The notes: generated by a model not told the origin, from the sequence alone. A stretch of 64,000 nt of DNA from Rhizobiales bacterium GAS188 (GCA_900104855.1 FNSS01000001.1:5456001-5520000), one strand, 5' to 3'; positions 35,146 through 44,379 are shown, numbered from the stretch's first letter. Translations and numbers: made by a program.

Positions 35146-36252
35146 ATGAAGATCACCGGCATCAAGGCCTGGCAAGTCGACCTTCCGCTGAAGGAGGGTC
35201 GCTATAAATGGTCGAACGATAATTTCGTCACCGTGTTCGATTCGACGGTGGTTGCCGTCGAGACCGATGCGGGCGTCACCGGCTATGCCGAATGCTGTCC
35301 CCTGGGCTCGGCCTATCTGCCGGCCTTCGCACGCGGCGTGCGCACCGGGATCGAGGAGATCGGCCCGAAGCTTCTGGGCCTCGATCCCACCGATCTCGGC
35401 GTGCTCAATCGGCGCATGGACGCGGCGCTGCGCGGCCACCCCTATGTGAAATCGCCGATCGACATCGCCTGCTGGGACATCCTCGGCAAGGTCGCCGGCA
35501 TGCCGGTCTACAAGCTTCTCGGCGGCGCCGAGCAAGAGGAGGTCGCGCTCTACAGGGCGATCTCGCAAGCAAGCCCTGACGAGATGGCGAAGAATATCGG
35601 TGGCTATCGGGCGCAGGGCTACACGAAGTTCCAGCTCAAGGTCGGCGGCGACGCCGATACCGACATCGACCGCATCAATGCCTGCCGCGACGTGCTCGAG
35701 CGCGGCGATGTGCTGATCGCCGACGCCAATACCGGCTGGACGACGCATGAGGCGGCGCGGATCGCCGCGGCGGTCGCTGACGTCGACGTCTATATCGAGC
35801 AGCCTTGCCCGTCGTATGAGGAATGCCTTTCCATTCGCCGTCGAACAGTCCGCCCCTTCGTGCTCGACGAGGTGGTGACCGGCCCCGACATGCTGATGCG
35901 CGGGCTCGCGGATGATGCCATGGACATCATCAATTTGAAGATATCGAAGGTCGGCGGGCTGACCAAGGCGAGGCTCATGCGCGATATCTGCGTCAGCGCC
36001 GGCATGCCGATGACCATCGAGGACACTTGGGGTTGCGACATCGTCACTGCCGCCATCGCGCATCTTTCGCGCTCGACCCCGAAGGAGTTCTGCTTCTCGG
36101 CGACGGATTTCAACAGCTATGGCTCGGTCTCGATCGCGGAAGGCGCGCCGCAAAGGGTCGATGGCAAGATGACCGCCGCCGATCGGCCGGGGCTCGGCAT
36201 CGAGCCGCGCTTCGATGTGCTCGGCAAGCCCGTCATCACGATCGCTGCCTGA
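35146..36252 (+). CDS. enolase-superfamily (MLE subgroup) enzyme, possible cis-3-hydroxy-L-proline dehydratase or proline-betaine epimerase type
   Basis: This 368-residue protein has an N-terminal capping domain and a TIM barrel with metal ligands Asp193 (IADANTGW), Glu218 (YIEQP) and Asp241 (VLDEVV). General acid/base candidates are Lys165 (KFQLKVGG) and Lys265 ([10 protein letters not shown]). The usual KxK motif is QLK here, so only its second lysine remains. Length and pattern resemble 4-hydroxyproline-betaine epimerase and cis-3-hydroxyproline dehydratase. No betaine demethylase is nearby, which favours the latter by inference. It lies 20 bp after the epimerase. Confidence 0.72.
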   Translation: MKITGIKAWQVDLPLKEGRYKWSNDNFVTVFDSTVVAVETDAGVTGYAECCPLGSAYLPAFARGVRTGIEEIGPKLLGLDPTDLGVLNRRMDAALRGHPYVKSPIDIACWDILGKVAGMPVYKLLGGAEQEEVALYRAISQASPDEMAKNIGGYRAQGYTKFQLKVGGDADTDIDRINACRDVLERGDVLIADANTGWTTHEAARIAAAVADVDVYIEQPCPSYEECLSIRRRTVRPFVLDEVVTGPDMLMRGLADDAMDIINLKISKVGGLTKARLMRDICVSAGMPMTIEDTWGCDIVTAAIAHLSRSTPKEFCFSATDFNSYGSVSIAEGAPQRVDGKMTAADRPGLGIEPRFDVLGKPVITIAA

Positions 36253-36267
36253 GAGAGACATAGATCC

Positions 36268-37302
36268 ATGCGGACCACCAAAATCATTCATGTCGTCGGC
36301 TGCCATGCCGAAGGGGAAGTCGGCGACGTCATCGTGGGCGGTGTAGCTCCCCCGCCCGGCGCAAGCGTTTGGGAGCAATCGCGCTTCATCGCGACCGATG
36401 AGCATCTGCGCAATTTCGTTCTCAACGAGCCGCGCGGCGGCGTCTTCCGCCATGTGAATCTGCTGGTGCCGTCGAAGGATCCTCGTGCCCAGATGGGCTG
36501 GATCGTCATGGAGCCCGAAGACACGCCGCCGATGTCGGGCTCGAACTCGATCTGCGTGTCGACCGTGCTGCTCGATAGCGGCATCCTGCCGATGCAGGAG
36601 CCGCAGACGCGCCTCACTCTCGAGGCTCCGGGCGGCCTCATCGAGGTGGTGGCCGATTGCCGCGACGGCAAGGCGGAGCGCATCACGGTGCGTAACCTGC
36701 CGTCCTTCGCCGACAAGCTCGACGCGAAGCTCGAAGTCGAGAATCTGGGCACGCTGACGGTCGACACGGCCTATGGTGGCGATAGCTTCGTCATCGTCGA
36801 CGCCAAGGCCCTTGGCTTCGCCATCCGGCCCGATGAAGCGAAGGACATCGCCGAGATGGGCATGCGCATCACGCGGGCCGCCAATGAGCAGCTGGGTTTC
36901 CATCATCCCGGCAATATCGGCTGGGACCATATCTCCTTCTGCCAGATGGCGGCGCCGCTCGTGCGGGACGGCGATGTCTGGTCGGGCGCCAACGCGGTCG
37001 CCATCCGTCCGGGGAAGATAGACCGCTCGCCTTGCGGCACGGGCTGCTCGGCCCGCATGGCCGTGCTGCACGCGCGCGGCATCTTGAAGACGGGCGATCG
37101 CTTCATCGGGCGCTCCATCATCGGCTCGCGCTTCGATTGCCGCGTCGAGGACGAAACCTCGATCAACGGCCATAAGGGAATCGTGCCGTCGATCTCAGGG
37201 AGGGCCTGGATCACCGGAACCAAGCAATTGATGCAGGATCCGTCCGACCCATGGCCGGAAGGCTATCGTCTGTCGGATACCTGGCCCAAGATGGGGCGGT
37301 GA
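36268..37302 (+). CDS. proline racemase superfamily protein with Ser/Cys catalytic pair
   Basis: This 344-residue paralogue of the epimerase three genes upstream has a first catalytic position of Ser90 ([13 protein letters not shown]) where epimerases have Cys, while Cys256 ([12 protein letters not shown]) is kept. Known trans-3-hydroxy-L-proline dehydratases carry a Cys/Thr pair and epimerases Cys/Cys. This Ser/Cys pair is a third type whose specificity is less settled. It starts 15 bp after the enolase-superfamily gene and closes the operon, suggesting action on another hydroxyproline isomer. Confidence 0.8.
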   Translation: MRTTKIIHVVGCHAEGEVGDVIVGGVAPPPGASVWEQSRFIATDEHLRNFVLNEPRGGVFRHVNLLVPSKDPRAQMGWIVMEPEDTPPMSGSNSICVSTVLLDSGILPMQEPQTRLTLEAPGGLIEVVADCRDGKAERITVRNLPSFADKLDAKLEVENLGTLTVDTAYGGDSFVIVDAKALGFAIRPDEAKDIAEMGMRITRAANEQLGFHHPGNIGWDHISFCQMAAPLVRDGDVWSGANAVAIRPGKIDRSPCGTGCSARMAVLHARGILKTGDRFIGRSIIGSRFDCRVEDETSINGHKGIVPSISGRAWITGTKQLMQDPSDPWPEGYRLSDTWPKMGR

Positions 37303-37322
37303 GGGAGGGCGCACTCCTCCTT

Positions 37323-37511
37323 CGTCATGGCCGCACTTGTTGCGGCCATCCACGCCTCGCTGTCCTTCGCATGTGTGGAAGCGATCAAAAATGTGATCGA
37401 TGGGCGCAACGGAAAAGTCATCGGCGTGCCGGAAGGATCCATGCGATTGCGGTTTCTACGACGCTGATTGGAGAAAGGCGTGGATGGCCGGGCCAAGACC
37501 CGGCCATGACG
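37323..37511. repeat. palindromic GTCATGGCCG repeat element, second copy
   Basis: The left arm at 37323-37356 (CGTCATGGCCG to CGGCCATCCACGCC) is matched in reverse by the right arm at 37477-37511 (GGCGTGGATGGCCGGG to CCCGGCCATGACG). The interior of ~120 bp is unlike the other copy at 19818. It separates the operon end from the convergent hydrolase and could act as a terminator. Confidence 0.8.
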
Positions 37512-37522
37512 AAAGGCAACGC

Positions 37523-38560
37523 TTAGCCGAGCAGCTCCGGCAGCTTGTCGGCGATGAATTTCACCAGCGCCCGGTTCACGGCGACCGGCTGCTCCTGTGC
37601 CATCCAATGTCCCGATTGGACAATCACCTCGGTGAGATTCGCGCACGACGCCCGCATCGGATCGGCAAGCCTTGAATTCACAGTCTGGCAGACGGCATCA
37701 TAGGCGGCGTGCAGGAACAGGACCGGCAATGACAACCGGCCGTTCTCGACGGCTTTGATGGCGTAGGCCGTGTTTGGCGCAGCGTTCATGTACCAGGAAT
37801 CCGGACCGAAGAAGCCGTTGCGCTCGAGCGCCGACACATAGGCGCAATAATCGACATCCGTCAGGACCGTGGAGTCCATCGGCACGTCCGGCGCCCGGCC
37901 GAGGCCTCCGAACCAGCCTCCGTCGCGGCGGATGGTTGCGGTGCGCGCCGGCCTTTCCACATGCGCCGGATCGCCACGGCGGAACAGGGCCCGCACCGTG
38001 CTTCCGACATCGGCCTCGAAGCCTGCACGGGCGCGCTCGAAATTCTCCTCGTAGTCGAGTTGATAGTCCCATTGGCCGGCCGGGAATTGCTCTTCCGGAT
38101 AGATGGCGCGATCGACGAGCGGCATGACCCCGTGTGGCGAGAACCCCTTCGGAAAATACGGCACGCAGAGATTGGCCACTCCCGCACAGCGAACCGGATG
38201 GTGGCTGGCGAGGCTCCAAACGACCGGGCTTCCCCAATCATGGCCGACCCAAAGGGCTCGGTCCCGGCCGAGGGAATCGAGCAGATGGAGCATGTCGGAC
38301 ACGGTATTTTCCAGCGCGTAATCCTCATGCCGCGAGTGGATCGTCGAGCGCCCATAGCCGCGCATGTCGGGCGCGATGGCGCGGAAGCCCAAAGTGGCGA
38401 AAAGTGGCAATTGATGACGCCAGCTGATCGATAATTCAGGCCATCCATGCACGAAGATGATCAGCGGCGCATCGGCTGCGCCACAGGCCAGATAGAACGA
38501 GCTGTGGTTTTGGCCCTTCGCCATGTGTTCGGTAATCGGAAGCTGGCTAATCAATCCCAT
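37523..38560 (-). CDS. alpha/beta hydrolase, epoxide hydrolase-like
   Basis: This 345-residue hydrolase has the oxyanion motif HGWPE (near 39), MRGYGRS, and nucleophile elbow GHDWGS with Asp near residue 105. The cap domain has DYQLDYEENFERARAGF, and the catalytic His is in QSGHWMAQEQP near 318. Asp as nucleophile marks it as an epoxide hydrolase/haloacid-dehalogenase type, not an esterase. The substrate is unknown. It diverges from the amidohydrolase gene at 38682. Confidence 0.87.
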   Translation of the reverse strand: MGLISQLPITEHMAKGQNHSSFYLACGAADAPLIIFVHGWPELSISWRHQLPLFATLGFRAIAPDMRGYGRSTIHSRHEDYALENTVSDMLHLLDSLGRDRALWVGHDWGSPVVWSLASHHPVRCAGVANLCVPYFPKGFSPHGVMPLVDRAIYPEEQFPAGQWDYQLDYEENFERARAGFEADVGSTVRALFRRGDPAHVERPARTATIRRDGGWFGGLGRAPDVPMDSTVLTDVDYCAYVSALERNGFFGPDSWYMNAAPNTAYAIKAVENGRLSLPVLFLHAAYDAVCQTVNSRLADPMRASCANLTEVIVQSGHWMAQEQPVAVNRALVKFIADKLPELLG

Positions 38561-38681
38561 GCCCTCGCTCGGTCGTTGCCGAAAATCATGTCATGCTGCG
38601 CCGGTCCAGCCCGCTTGACAATCACGCTCGATCGCGGGCCGACATGGATCGTCATTGCGGGGAGGCGGAAGGAAGGATCAG

Positions 38682-40040
38682 ATGCCCAGGACGCTGCTCG
38701 TTCGCCACGCCGATATTCTCGTCACCATGGATGATGAGCGCCGCGAGATCAAAGACGGCGGCCTTTTCGTCGAGGGCAACGAGATCAAATTCGTCGGCCC
38801 GACCCAGAGCCTGCCGGCGACAGCCGATGAGATCATCGACATGACGGGGCATGTGGTCATCCCCGGCCTGATCAATACACACCACCATATGTATCAGAGC
38901 CTGACGCGCGCCGTTCCGGCCGCCCAGGATGGCGAGCTCTTCACCTGGCTCACCACGCTCTACCCGATCTGGGCGAGGCTCACGCCTGAGATGATCGGCG
39001 TCTCGACCAAGACCGCCATGGCCGAGCTGATCCTGTCGGGCTGCACCACATCGAGCGATCACCTCTACATCTACCCGAATGGCTGCCGGCTCGACGATGC
39101 GATCGCGGCTGCGGCCGAGATCGGCATGCGCTTCCATGCGAGCCGCGGCGCGATGAGCGTCGGGCAGAGCCAGGGCGGCCTGCCGCCGGATGCCTGCGTC
39201 GAGAATGAAGAAGCGATCCTCAAGGACAGCCAGCGCCTCGTCGAGGCCTATCACGACGCCAGCCGCTTCGCGATGCTGCGCGTCGCGCTGGCGCCGTGCT
39301 CGCCCTTCTCGGTCAGCCGTGAGCTGATGCGCGACACCGCGAGCTTGGCGCGCCGATACGGGGTGTCGCTGCACACCCATCTCGCCGAGAACGTCAAGGA
39401 CGTCGCCTATAGCCGCGAGACCTTCGCCATGACGCCCGCCGAATATGCCGACGACCTGGGCTGGGTCGGCCAAGATGTCTGGTATGCCCATTGCGTGCAG
39501 CTCGACGATGCCGGCATCGGCCTGTTCGCCCGCACTGGAACCGGCGTTGCCCATTGCCCCTGCTCGAATATGCGGCTCGCCTCGGGCATCGCGCCGATCC
39601 GCAAGATGCGCTGCGCGGGCGTGCCGGTCGGCCTCGGGGTCGACGGCTCGGCCTCGAACGATGCGGGCCATATGCTGGCCGAAGCCCGGCAGGCGATGCT
39701 GCTGCAGCGCATCGGCTTCGGGCCGGATGCGCTGACGGCGCGCGATGCCCTCGAGATGGCGACGCGCGGCGGCGCCAGGGTGCTGAACCGCGACGATATC
39801 GGCCAGCTCGCGCCCGGCATGGCTGCCGATTTCGCAGCCTTCGACATGCGCCAGATCGCCTTCGCAGGCGCCCTGCACGACCCGGTCGCCGCCCTGATCT
39901 TTTGCGGCCCCGTCAATGCCGGCTGGAGCGTCATCGACGGTAAGGTCGTGCTGCGCGAAGGCCAGCTCGAGACGCTCGATCTCGCGATGCATGTCGAGTG
40001 CCATAACCGTCTGGCGCGGCTCCTGGTCGCGGGCGCCTGA
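38682..40040 (+). CDS. amidohydrolase, probable 8-oxoguanine deaminase (TrzN/AtzB-like)
   Basis: The 452-residue metal-dependent deaminase has GLINTHHHMYQSLTRAVPAA near 66-85, a SLHTHLAENVKD strand with the third ligand, YAHCVQLDD, and the terminal GLGVDGSASNDAGHMLAEAR. These match 8-oxoguanine deaminases, which convert 8-oxoguanine to urate and ammonia. Hydroxyatrazine-type hydrolases are close relatives and cannot be excluded. ATG 38682 follows GGAAGGA; a longer frame from 38655 is less likely. Confidence 0.83.
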   Translation: MPRTLLVRHADILVTMDDERREIKDGGLFVEGNEIKFVGPTQSLPATADEIIDMTGHVVIPGLINTHHHMYQSLTRAVPAAQDGELFTWLTTLYPIWARLTPEMIGVSTKTAMAELILSGCTTSSDHLYIYPNGCRLDDAIAAAAEIGMRFHASRGAMSVGQSQGGLPPDACVENEEAILKDSQRLVEAYHDASRFAMLRVALAPCSPFSVSRELMRDTASLARRYGVSLHTHLAENVKDVAYSRETFAMTPAEYADDLGWVGQDVWYAHCVQLDDAGIGLFARTGTGVAHCPCSNMRLASGIAPIRKMRCAGVPVGLGVDGSASNDAGHMLAEARQAMLLQRIGFGPDALTARDALEMATRGGARVLNRDDIGQLAPGMAADFAAFDMRQIAFAGALHDPVAALIFCGPVNAGWSVIDGKVVLREGQLETLDLAMHVECHNRLARLLVAGA

Positions 40041-40061
40041 CGGAGCGCGGCCGCACCGGCC

Positions 40062-40988
40062 TTATTTGGGCGCGATGGCGCCGGTGCGGCTGGTGATCAG
40101 CCCGTAATGCTCGATGCGGCGATGTTGGGCGAAATCGAAGATCGTCGACTTGCCGAAGCACGTCGCGTCGAGGTCGCAGTTATGCACGATCAGCTCGTCG
40201 CCCTCGGTCTTCGCTTCCGCCACCACCTCGCCGTCGGGATTGACGATGAGCGAGCCGCCGATCATCGGATGCCCGTCCTCGTCGCCCGCCTTGGCGATCG
40301 CCACCACCCAGGTGGAGTTCTGATAGGCGCCGGCCTGGACGCTGAGACGGTTATGGAAGAGGCGCTTCTGCGGTCCCTCCTCGGCGTTCTGCGCATTGAC
40401 CGAGGGCGTGTTGTAGCCGAGCACCACCATCTCGACCCCTTGCAGGCCCATGACCCGATAGGTCTCAGGCCAGCGCCGGTCGTTGCAGATGCACATGCCG
40501 AACACGCCGCCGAGCAGGCGCCAGACCGGGAAGCCGAGATCGCCCGGCTCGAAATAACGCTTTTCCAGATGCTGATGCGTCCGCTCCGGATCGAGCTCGG
40601 CATGTCCCGGCAGATGCACCTTGCGGTATTTGCCGACGATGCGCGCCTCTTTATCGGCAAGGATCGCGGTGTTGAAATGGCGGCCTTCGGGCGTGAGCTC
40701 GGCATAGCCGAAGGACATGGCCATTGCGTGCGTCCGCGCCCGCTCGAATAGCGGCCGCGTTGCCGCATTCGGCATCTCATGCTCGAACCAGGCGTCGATC
40801 TCGCGCTGATCCGTCATGTACCAGCGCGGGAAGAAGGTCGTCAGCGCGAGTTCGGGATAGATGATGAGGTCGCAGCCTCTGGCCTTCGCCTCATCCATCA
40901 GGGCGAGCATGCGGGCGATGACGGTTTGGCGCGTATCGGCCTTCTGGATCGGACCCATCTGGGCACCAGCGACGGTCAGCATGCGCAT
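40062..40988 (-). CDS. N-carbamoyl-D-amino acid amidohydrolase
   Basis: This 308-residue nitrilase-superfamily enzyme hydrolyses N-carbamoyl-D-amino acids to D-amino acids, CO2 and ammonia. The catalytic triad is visible: Glu46 (YPELALTTFFPRW), Lys123 (YRKVHLPGH), Cys168 (MCICNDRRWPE). It corresponds to the Agrobacterium enzyme's Glu47, Lys127 and Cys172. EKRYFEPGDLGFPV and the C-terminal HRRIEHYGLI also fit. The hydantoinase that would make its substrate lies 13 kb away, and a D-amino acid dehydrogenase lies between. Confidence 0.93.
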   Translation of the reverse strand: MRMLTVAGAQMGPIQKADTRQTVIARMLALMDEAKARGCDLIIYPELALTTFFPRWYMTDQREIDAWFEHEMPNAATRPLFERARTHAMAMSFGYAELTPEGRHFNTAILADKEARIVGKYRKVHLPGHAELDPERTHQHLEKRYFEPGDLGFPVWRLLGGVFGMCICNDRRWPETYRVMGLQGVEMVVLGYNTPSVNAQNAEEGPQKRLFHNRLSVQAGAYQNSTWVVAIAKAGDEDGHPMIGGSLIVNPDGEVVAEAKTEGDELIVHNCDLDATCFGKSTIFDFAQHRRIEHYGLITSRTGAIAPK

Positions 40989-41132
40989 GTCGTTTTCCTC
41001 ATCGCCAGATTGGTCTCGAAAGTTCCATCACCTCTCGCCACGACCGGCTGTACAGGCGTCCCTTGTGCCTGTGAAGCGCCGGCGCTCGCGCCTCAGCTTT
41101 GCGCCAGGAGGCGGCGGCCGGGTGAGGGCTCC

Positions 41133-41954
41133 TCAACTCCCGGTCGAGGGCGTCGCGACCGGCTTGAAGCCGAAACGCGCCAGAATGTCCTGGCCCTGCG
41201 TCGACATGACGAACAGCGCGAAACCGACCGCATCGGGCGACGCATCCTTCATCAGCGCGAGCCCATATTCCGGGCCGACGCTGAGCTCCTTGGGGATCTC
41301 GACCGCCACCAAGCCGGGCAGCTGGCTGAGGCGCAGCCTCGTGCTTCTGCAATAGCCGATGGTGAGGTCGACCTTGCCGGAGGCGAGCGCCGCGATGGCG
41401 AGATCCTTGCCGTCGACCGGGCCATTATTGCTCGCGCCGCCATAGATCTGCATGGCCTTGGCGTCGAGACGGGCGAAGGCGCCTGGGCGCAGCGTGTCGG
41501 CGAGCTTGAACATCGCCCAGGTGTAGTCGCCCGCAGGATCGGCCTTGGGAGTGGAGGTTCCGACCTTCACATTCGGGTCGAGCAGCTTGTCGAGCAGATT
41601 GGCCGGCGTCAGGTTGAGCGCCGGAAGCGCCGTGGCGCAGAGGAGGTTGCGGGTGAAGAAGACCACCATCGTCGCCTTCGCGTCCCGCAGCAGCTTGAGC
41701 GGGTGGCCCATATCGGCCGAGGCGAAGACGTCCACATTCTCGCCGCGCTCGATGCGTTCGCGCATCAGGCCCGAGGGACCGAACTGCATTGCGAATGCCG
41801 TGCCGCTGATCCGGGCATAATTCGAGCTGAGCTCGCCCATCACCTCCTTGAGGCTGCCGGCCCCGTAGAGCCTGATCTCACCGCTCTCGGCGGCGCGGCC
41901 GAGCGCGGCCATGAGCAGGATGGACGACAACAGGACGCGAATAGAGCGGTGCAT
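41133..41954 (-). CDS. ModA-like periplasmic substrate-binding protein
   Basis: This 273-residue protein has an N-terminal signal peptide (MHRSIRVLLSSILLMAALG). It shows the molybdate-binding protein pattern: IRLYGAGSLKEVMGELSSNYARISG, a VFASADMGHPLKLLRDAKA segment, FTRNLLCATAL, and VGTSTPKADPAGDYTWAMF. No modB or modC adjoins it. It may bind molybdate, tungstate or another oxyanion or small acid. It lies behind the carbamoylase on the same strand, 144 bp upstream. Confidence 0.8.
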   Translation of the reverse strand: MHRSIRVLLSSILLMAALGRAAESGEIRLYGAGSLKEVMGELSSNYARISGTAFAMQFGPSGLMRERIERGENVDVFASADMGHPLKLLRDAKATMVVFFTRNLLCATALPALNLTPANLLDKLLDPNVKVGTSTPKADPAGDYTWAMFKLADTLRPGAFARLDAKAMQIYGGASNNGPVDGKDLAIAALASGKVDLTIGYCRSTRLRLSQLPGLVAVEIPKELSVGPEYGLALMKDASPDAVGFALFVMSTQGQDILARFGFKPVATPSTGS

Positions 41955-42055
41955 GAGGCGGTCTCCAAAACTGGTGGCGAGATAGCTGGCTGGCGAGATG
42001 GCCGCGCATTACGCGGCTGCGTTCGACCGCGTCGGGACCGCCGTCCGGACGATCT

Positions 42056-42078
42056 CCGGCGTGAGCGCATCACGCCGG
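42056..42078. promoter_or_regulatory. perfect 9-bp inverted repeat in divergent promoter region
   Basis: CCGGCGTGA, a 5-bp spacer, then TCACGCCGG. A second repeat, GCCGCG/CGCGGC, lies at 42001-42017. These are the only structures seen in the 325-bp gap (41955-42279) between the divergent ModA-like and dienelactone hydrolase genes. Operator or hairpin function is inference. Confidence 0.4.
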
Positions 42079-42279
42079 TGGTCGCGCCCGGTCTAGCATC
42101 GCGGCGGGCGAGGTCAAGGCGAGGATCCGGATTCGTCGGTTCGCCCGCCGATCGCCACCCCGCACGAAGATGTGATGCCGCGTCGCCTAGCCTTGGCGTC
42201 GATCGGTGCCTCGGCTAATCTCCGGCCGCAATTTCCCCAGACACGCGACAATTCCCGAGCACAGCATAGGACGGACATT

Positions 42280-42948
42280 ATGGGCGAGACCATCAAGCTG
42301 ACGGCCAAGGACGGCGTGACGATCACGGCCTACAAGGCGGCGCCTGCCGGCAAGCCAAAGGGCGCGATGGTGGTGCTGCAGGAGATTTTCGGCGTCAACC
42401 ATCACATCCGCAGCGTCGCCGACCGTTATGCGGCGCAAGGCTATCTCGCCATCGCGCCCGGCCTCTTCGATCGCATCGGCCCGGATATCCAGCTCGACTA
42501 CACGTCGGGTGACGTGACGAAGGGAGCCGAGATCCGCTCCAAGACCAAGCTCGACGACACGCTTGCCGATATCGAGGCGGCCGTGAAGGATGTGGTGAGC
42601 GCCGGGCCGATCGGCGTCGTCGGCTATTGCTGGGGCGGCACGCTCGCTTATGCCGCGGCGTGCCGTGTTGCCGGCATCAAGGCCTCCGTCGGCTATTACG
42701 GCGGCGGCATCGTCGGGATGCTCGGCGAGAAGCCCAAAGTGCCGGTGATGCTGCATTTCGGCGAGAAGGATAAGCACATCTCGATGGCGGATGTGGGCAA
42801 GATCAAGCTCGCCTATCCGGCGATGCCGGTTTTCATCTACGACGCCGATCACGGCTTCAACTGCGACGAGCGCGGCAGCTATGACAAGCCGAGCGCCGAT
42901 ATCGCGGTAAAGCGCACCCTCGATTTCTTCGCCGATCATCTGCGCTAA
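42280..42948 (+). CDS. dienelactone hydrolase family protein
   Basis: This 222-residue alpha/beta hydrolase has the DLH pattern: VVLQEIFGVNHHIRSVADRYAAQGYLAIAPGLFDR, the nucleophile elbow GYCWGG with Cys near residue 122, a catalytic Asp in HFGEKDKHI near 171, and the His in YDADHGFNCDERGSY near 203. ATG 42280 was chosen because the fold starts there; the frame extends upstream but without family sequence. Substrate is unknown. Confidence 0.9.
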   Translation: MGETIKLTAKDGVTITAYKAAPAGKPKGAMVVLQEIFGVNHHIRSVADRYAAQGYLAIAPGLFDRIGPDIQLDYTSGDVTKGAEIRSKTKLDDTLADIEAAVKDVVSAGPIGVVGYCWGGTLAYAAACRVAGIKASVGYYGGGIVGMLGEKPKVPVMLHFGEKDKHISMADVGKIKLAYPAMPVFIYDADHGFNCDERGSYDKPSADIAVKRTLDFFADHLR

Positions 42949-42991
42949 ATCCATCCGCGCTGGTTCTGCGCCTCCTTCGAAAGATCGCATT

Positions 42992-43945
42992 ATGCAAGAA
43001 CGCAATCTCGGCAAGACCGGCCTGCGCGTGTCGCTGGTCGGGCTCGGCTGCAATAATTTCGGCGGCCGCATCGACCTCGAAGCCACGCGCAAGGTGGTGC
43101 ACAAGGCCTTCGACTGCGGCATCACCTTGTTCGACACCGCCGACACCTATGGCGAGCGCGGCGGCTCGGAGAGCTTGCTCGGGCAGGTCCTCGGCGAGCG
43201 GCGCAAGGACATCGTGCTCGCCACGAAATTCGGCATGCCGATGGACGATTCCGGGCGCCTGAAGGGCGGCTCGCGCCGCTATATCATGAGCGCCGCGGAG
43301 GCGAGCTTGAAGCGGCTCAAGACCGATTGGATCGACCTCTACCAGTTGCACCAATACGACCCGCTCACGCCGGTCGAGGAAACCTTGCGCGCCCTCGACG
43401 ATCTGGTGCGCCACGGCAAGGTGCGCCATGTCGGCTGCTCCAACCTGCCGGCCTGGCGCGTGGTCGAGGCGCAATGGACGGCGAAGACCGAGCACCTGCA
43501 CGCCTTCGCTTCGTGCCAGGACGAATACAGCCTCGTCATGCGCGACATCGAGAAGGATCTCGTGCCGACGATGCAGGCCTATGGCCTGTCGCTCCTGCCC
43601 TACTTCCCGCTGGGCAGCGGCCTGCTGACCGGCAAATACCAACGCAATGCGCCGCTGCCTCAAGGCGCGCGGCTGACCACCACCCAGCGCCTCGCCGACC
43701 GCTACATGACCGAGGCCAACTGGAAGATCGTCGAGGGCCTGCAGGATCTGTGCGCCAAGCGCGGCTGGTCGATGCTCGACCTCGCCTTCTCCTGGCTCGC
43801 GGTGAAGCCGGTGGTGGCCAGTGTGATCGCCGGAGCGACGAAGCCGGAGCAGATCGAGCAGAACGTCAAGGCCGTCGATCTGAAGCTCACAGCGGAGGAT
43901 CTCGCCGAGATCGACGCCATCACGGCGCGCGCCAAGGCCGGGTGA
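42992..43945 (+). CDS. aldo/keto reductase
   Basis: This 317-residue NADPH-dependent TIM-barrel reductase has the catalytic tetrad Asp (FDTADTYGERGGSE), Tyr (DTYGE), Lys (VLATKFG) and His (DLYQLHQYDP). The cofactor-binding region is VASVIAGATKPEQIEQN. It belongs to the YajO/voltage-gated-channel-beta-like group. It starts 43 bp after the dienelactone hydrolase, so they may be cotranscribed. Substrate is unknown. Confidence 0.92.
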   Translation: MQERNLGKTGLRVSLVGLGCNNFGGRIDLEATRKVVHKAFDCGITLFDTADTYGERGGSESLLGQVLGERRKDIVLATKFGMPMDDSGRLKGGSRRYIMSAAEASLKRLKTDWIDLYQLHQYDPLTPVEETLRALDDLVRHGKVRHVGCSNLPAWRVVEAQWTAKTEHLHAFASCQDEYSLVMRDIEKDLVPTMQAYGLSLLPYFPLGSGLLTGKYQRNAPLPQGARLTTTQRLADRYMTEANWKIVEGLQDLCAKRGWSMLDLAFSWLAVKPVVASVIAGATKPEQIEQNVKAVDLKLTAEDLAEIDAITARAKAG

Positions 43946-43965
43946 GGAGTTGAGCGCCAGCGCCC

Positions 43966-44177
43966 ACCTCTCCCCTTGCGGGAGAGGTCGGCTTCGAAGA
44001 GCGAAGCGATGAGAGGCCGGGTGAGGGGGGCAGCTCCAGCCTTTGTAAGCCGGGCGAGCCAAACCACTTCCGGCCCAAGCTTGCCAGGACCGCGCATCGG
44101 TGCGTCCGCCCAGGCACTGCCCCCCTCACCCGATCCTCGCCTAGCGGCTCGGATCGACCTCCCACAAGGGGAGAGGT
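43966..44177. repeat. palindromic REP-like element between aldo/keto reductase and GGDEF-EAL gene
   Basis: The outer hairpin ACCTCTCCC/GGGAGAGGT (43966-43988) is perfect, and the far end, near 44157-44177, has an imperfect match. GGTGAGGGGGGCA near 44020 is mirrored by TGCCCCCCTCACC near 44118, making the whole unit palindromic. The remainder of the gap, 44178-44379, shows no gene or clear signal. Confidence 0.75.
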
Positions 44178-44379
44178 AGGCGTCGGCTCTCAAAGAACTC
44201 TGCGTACCGTAGCCACAAAGCGACGAGAAGGAGTTGTGTCGGTGCGAAGCCGTCACCCGCTCGGCCATTGTCTATCAACCGGTGGGCATTCCATAAAAAC
44301 TTTCGCAATATCGAGAACCGAATTTCAAGAGTGGCTTTGTATGGAGGAGGTTGCTGTTCCTTCGACTTAGCGGCCTTGC

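Noticed and set aside
35065-37173. 702-codon minus-strand frame over the racemase-family operon
   Set aside because: Antisense shadow of three genes with intact active sites.
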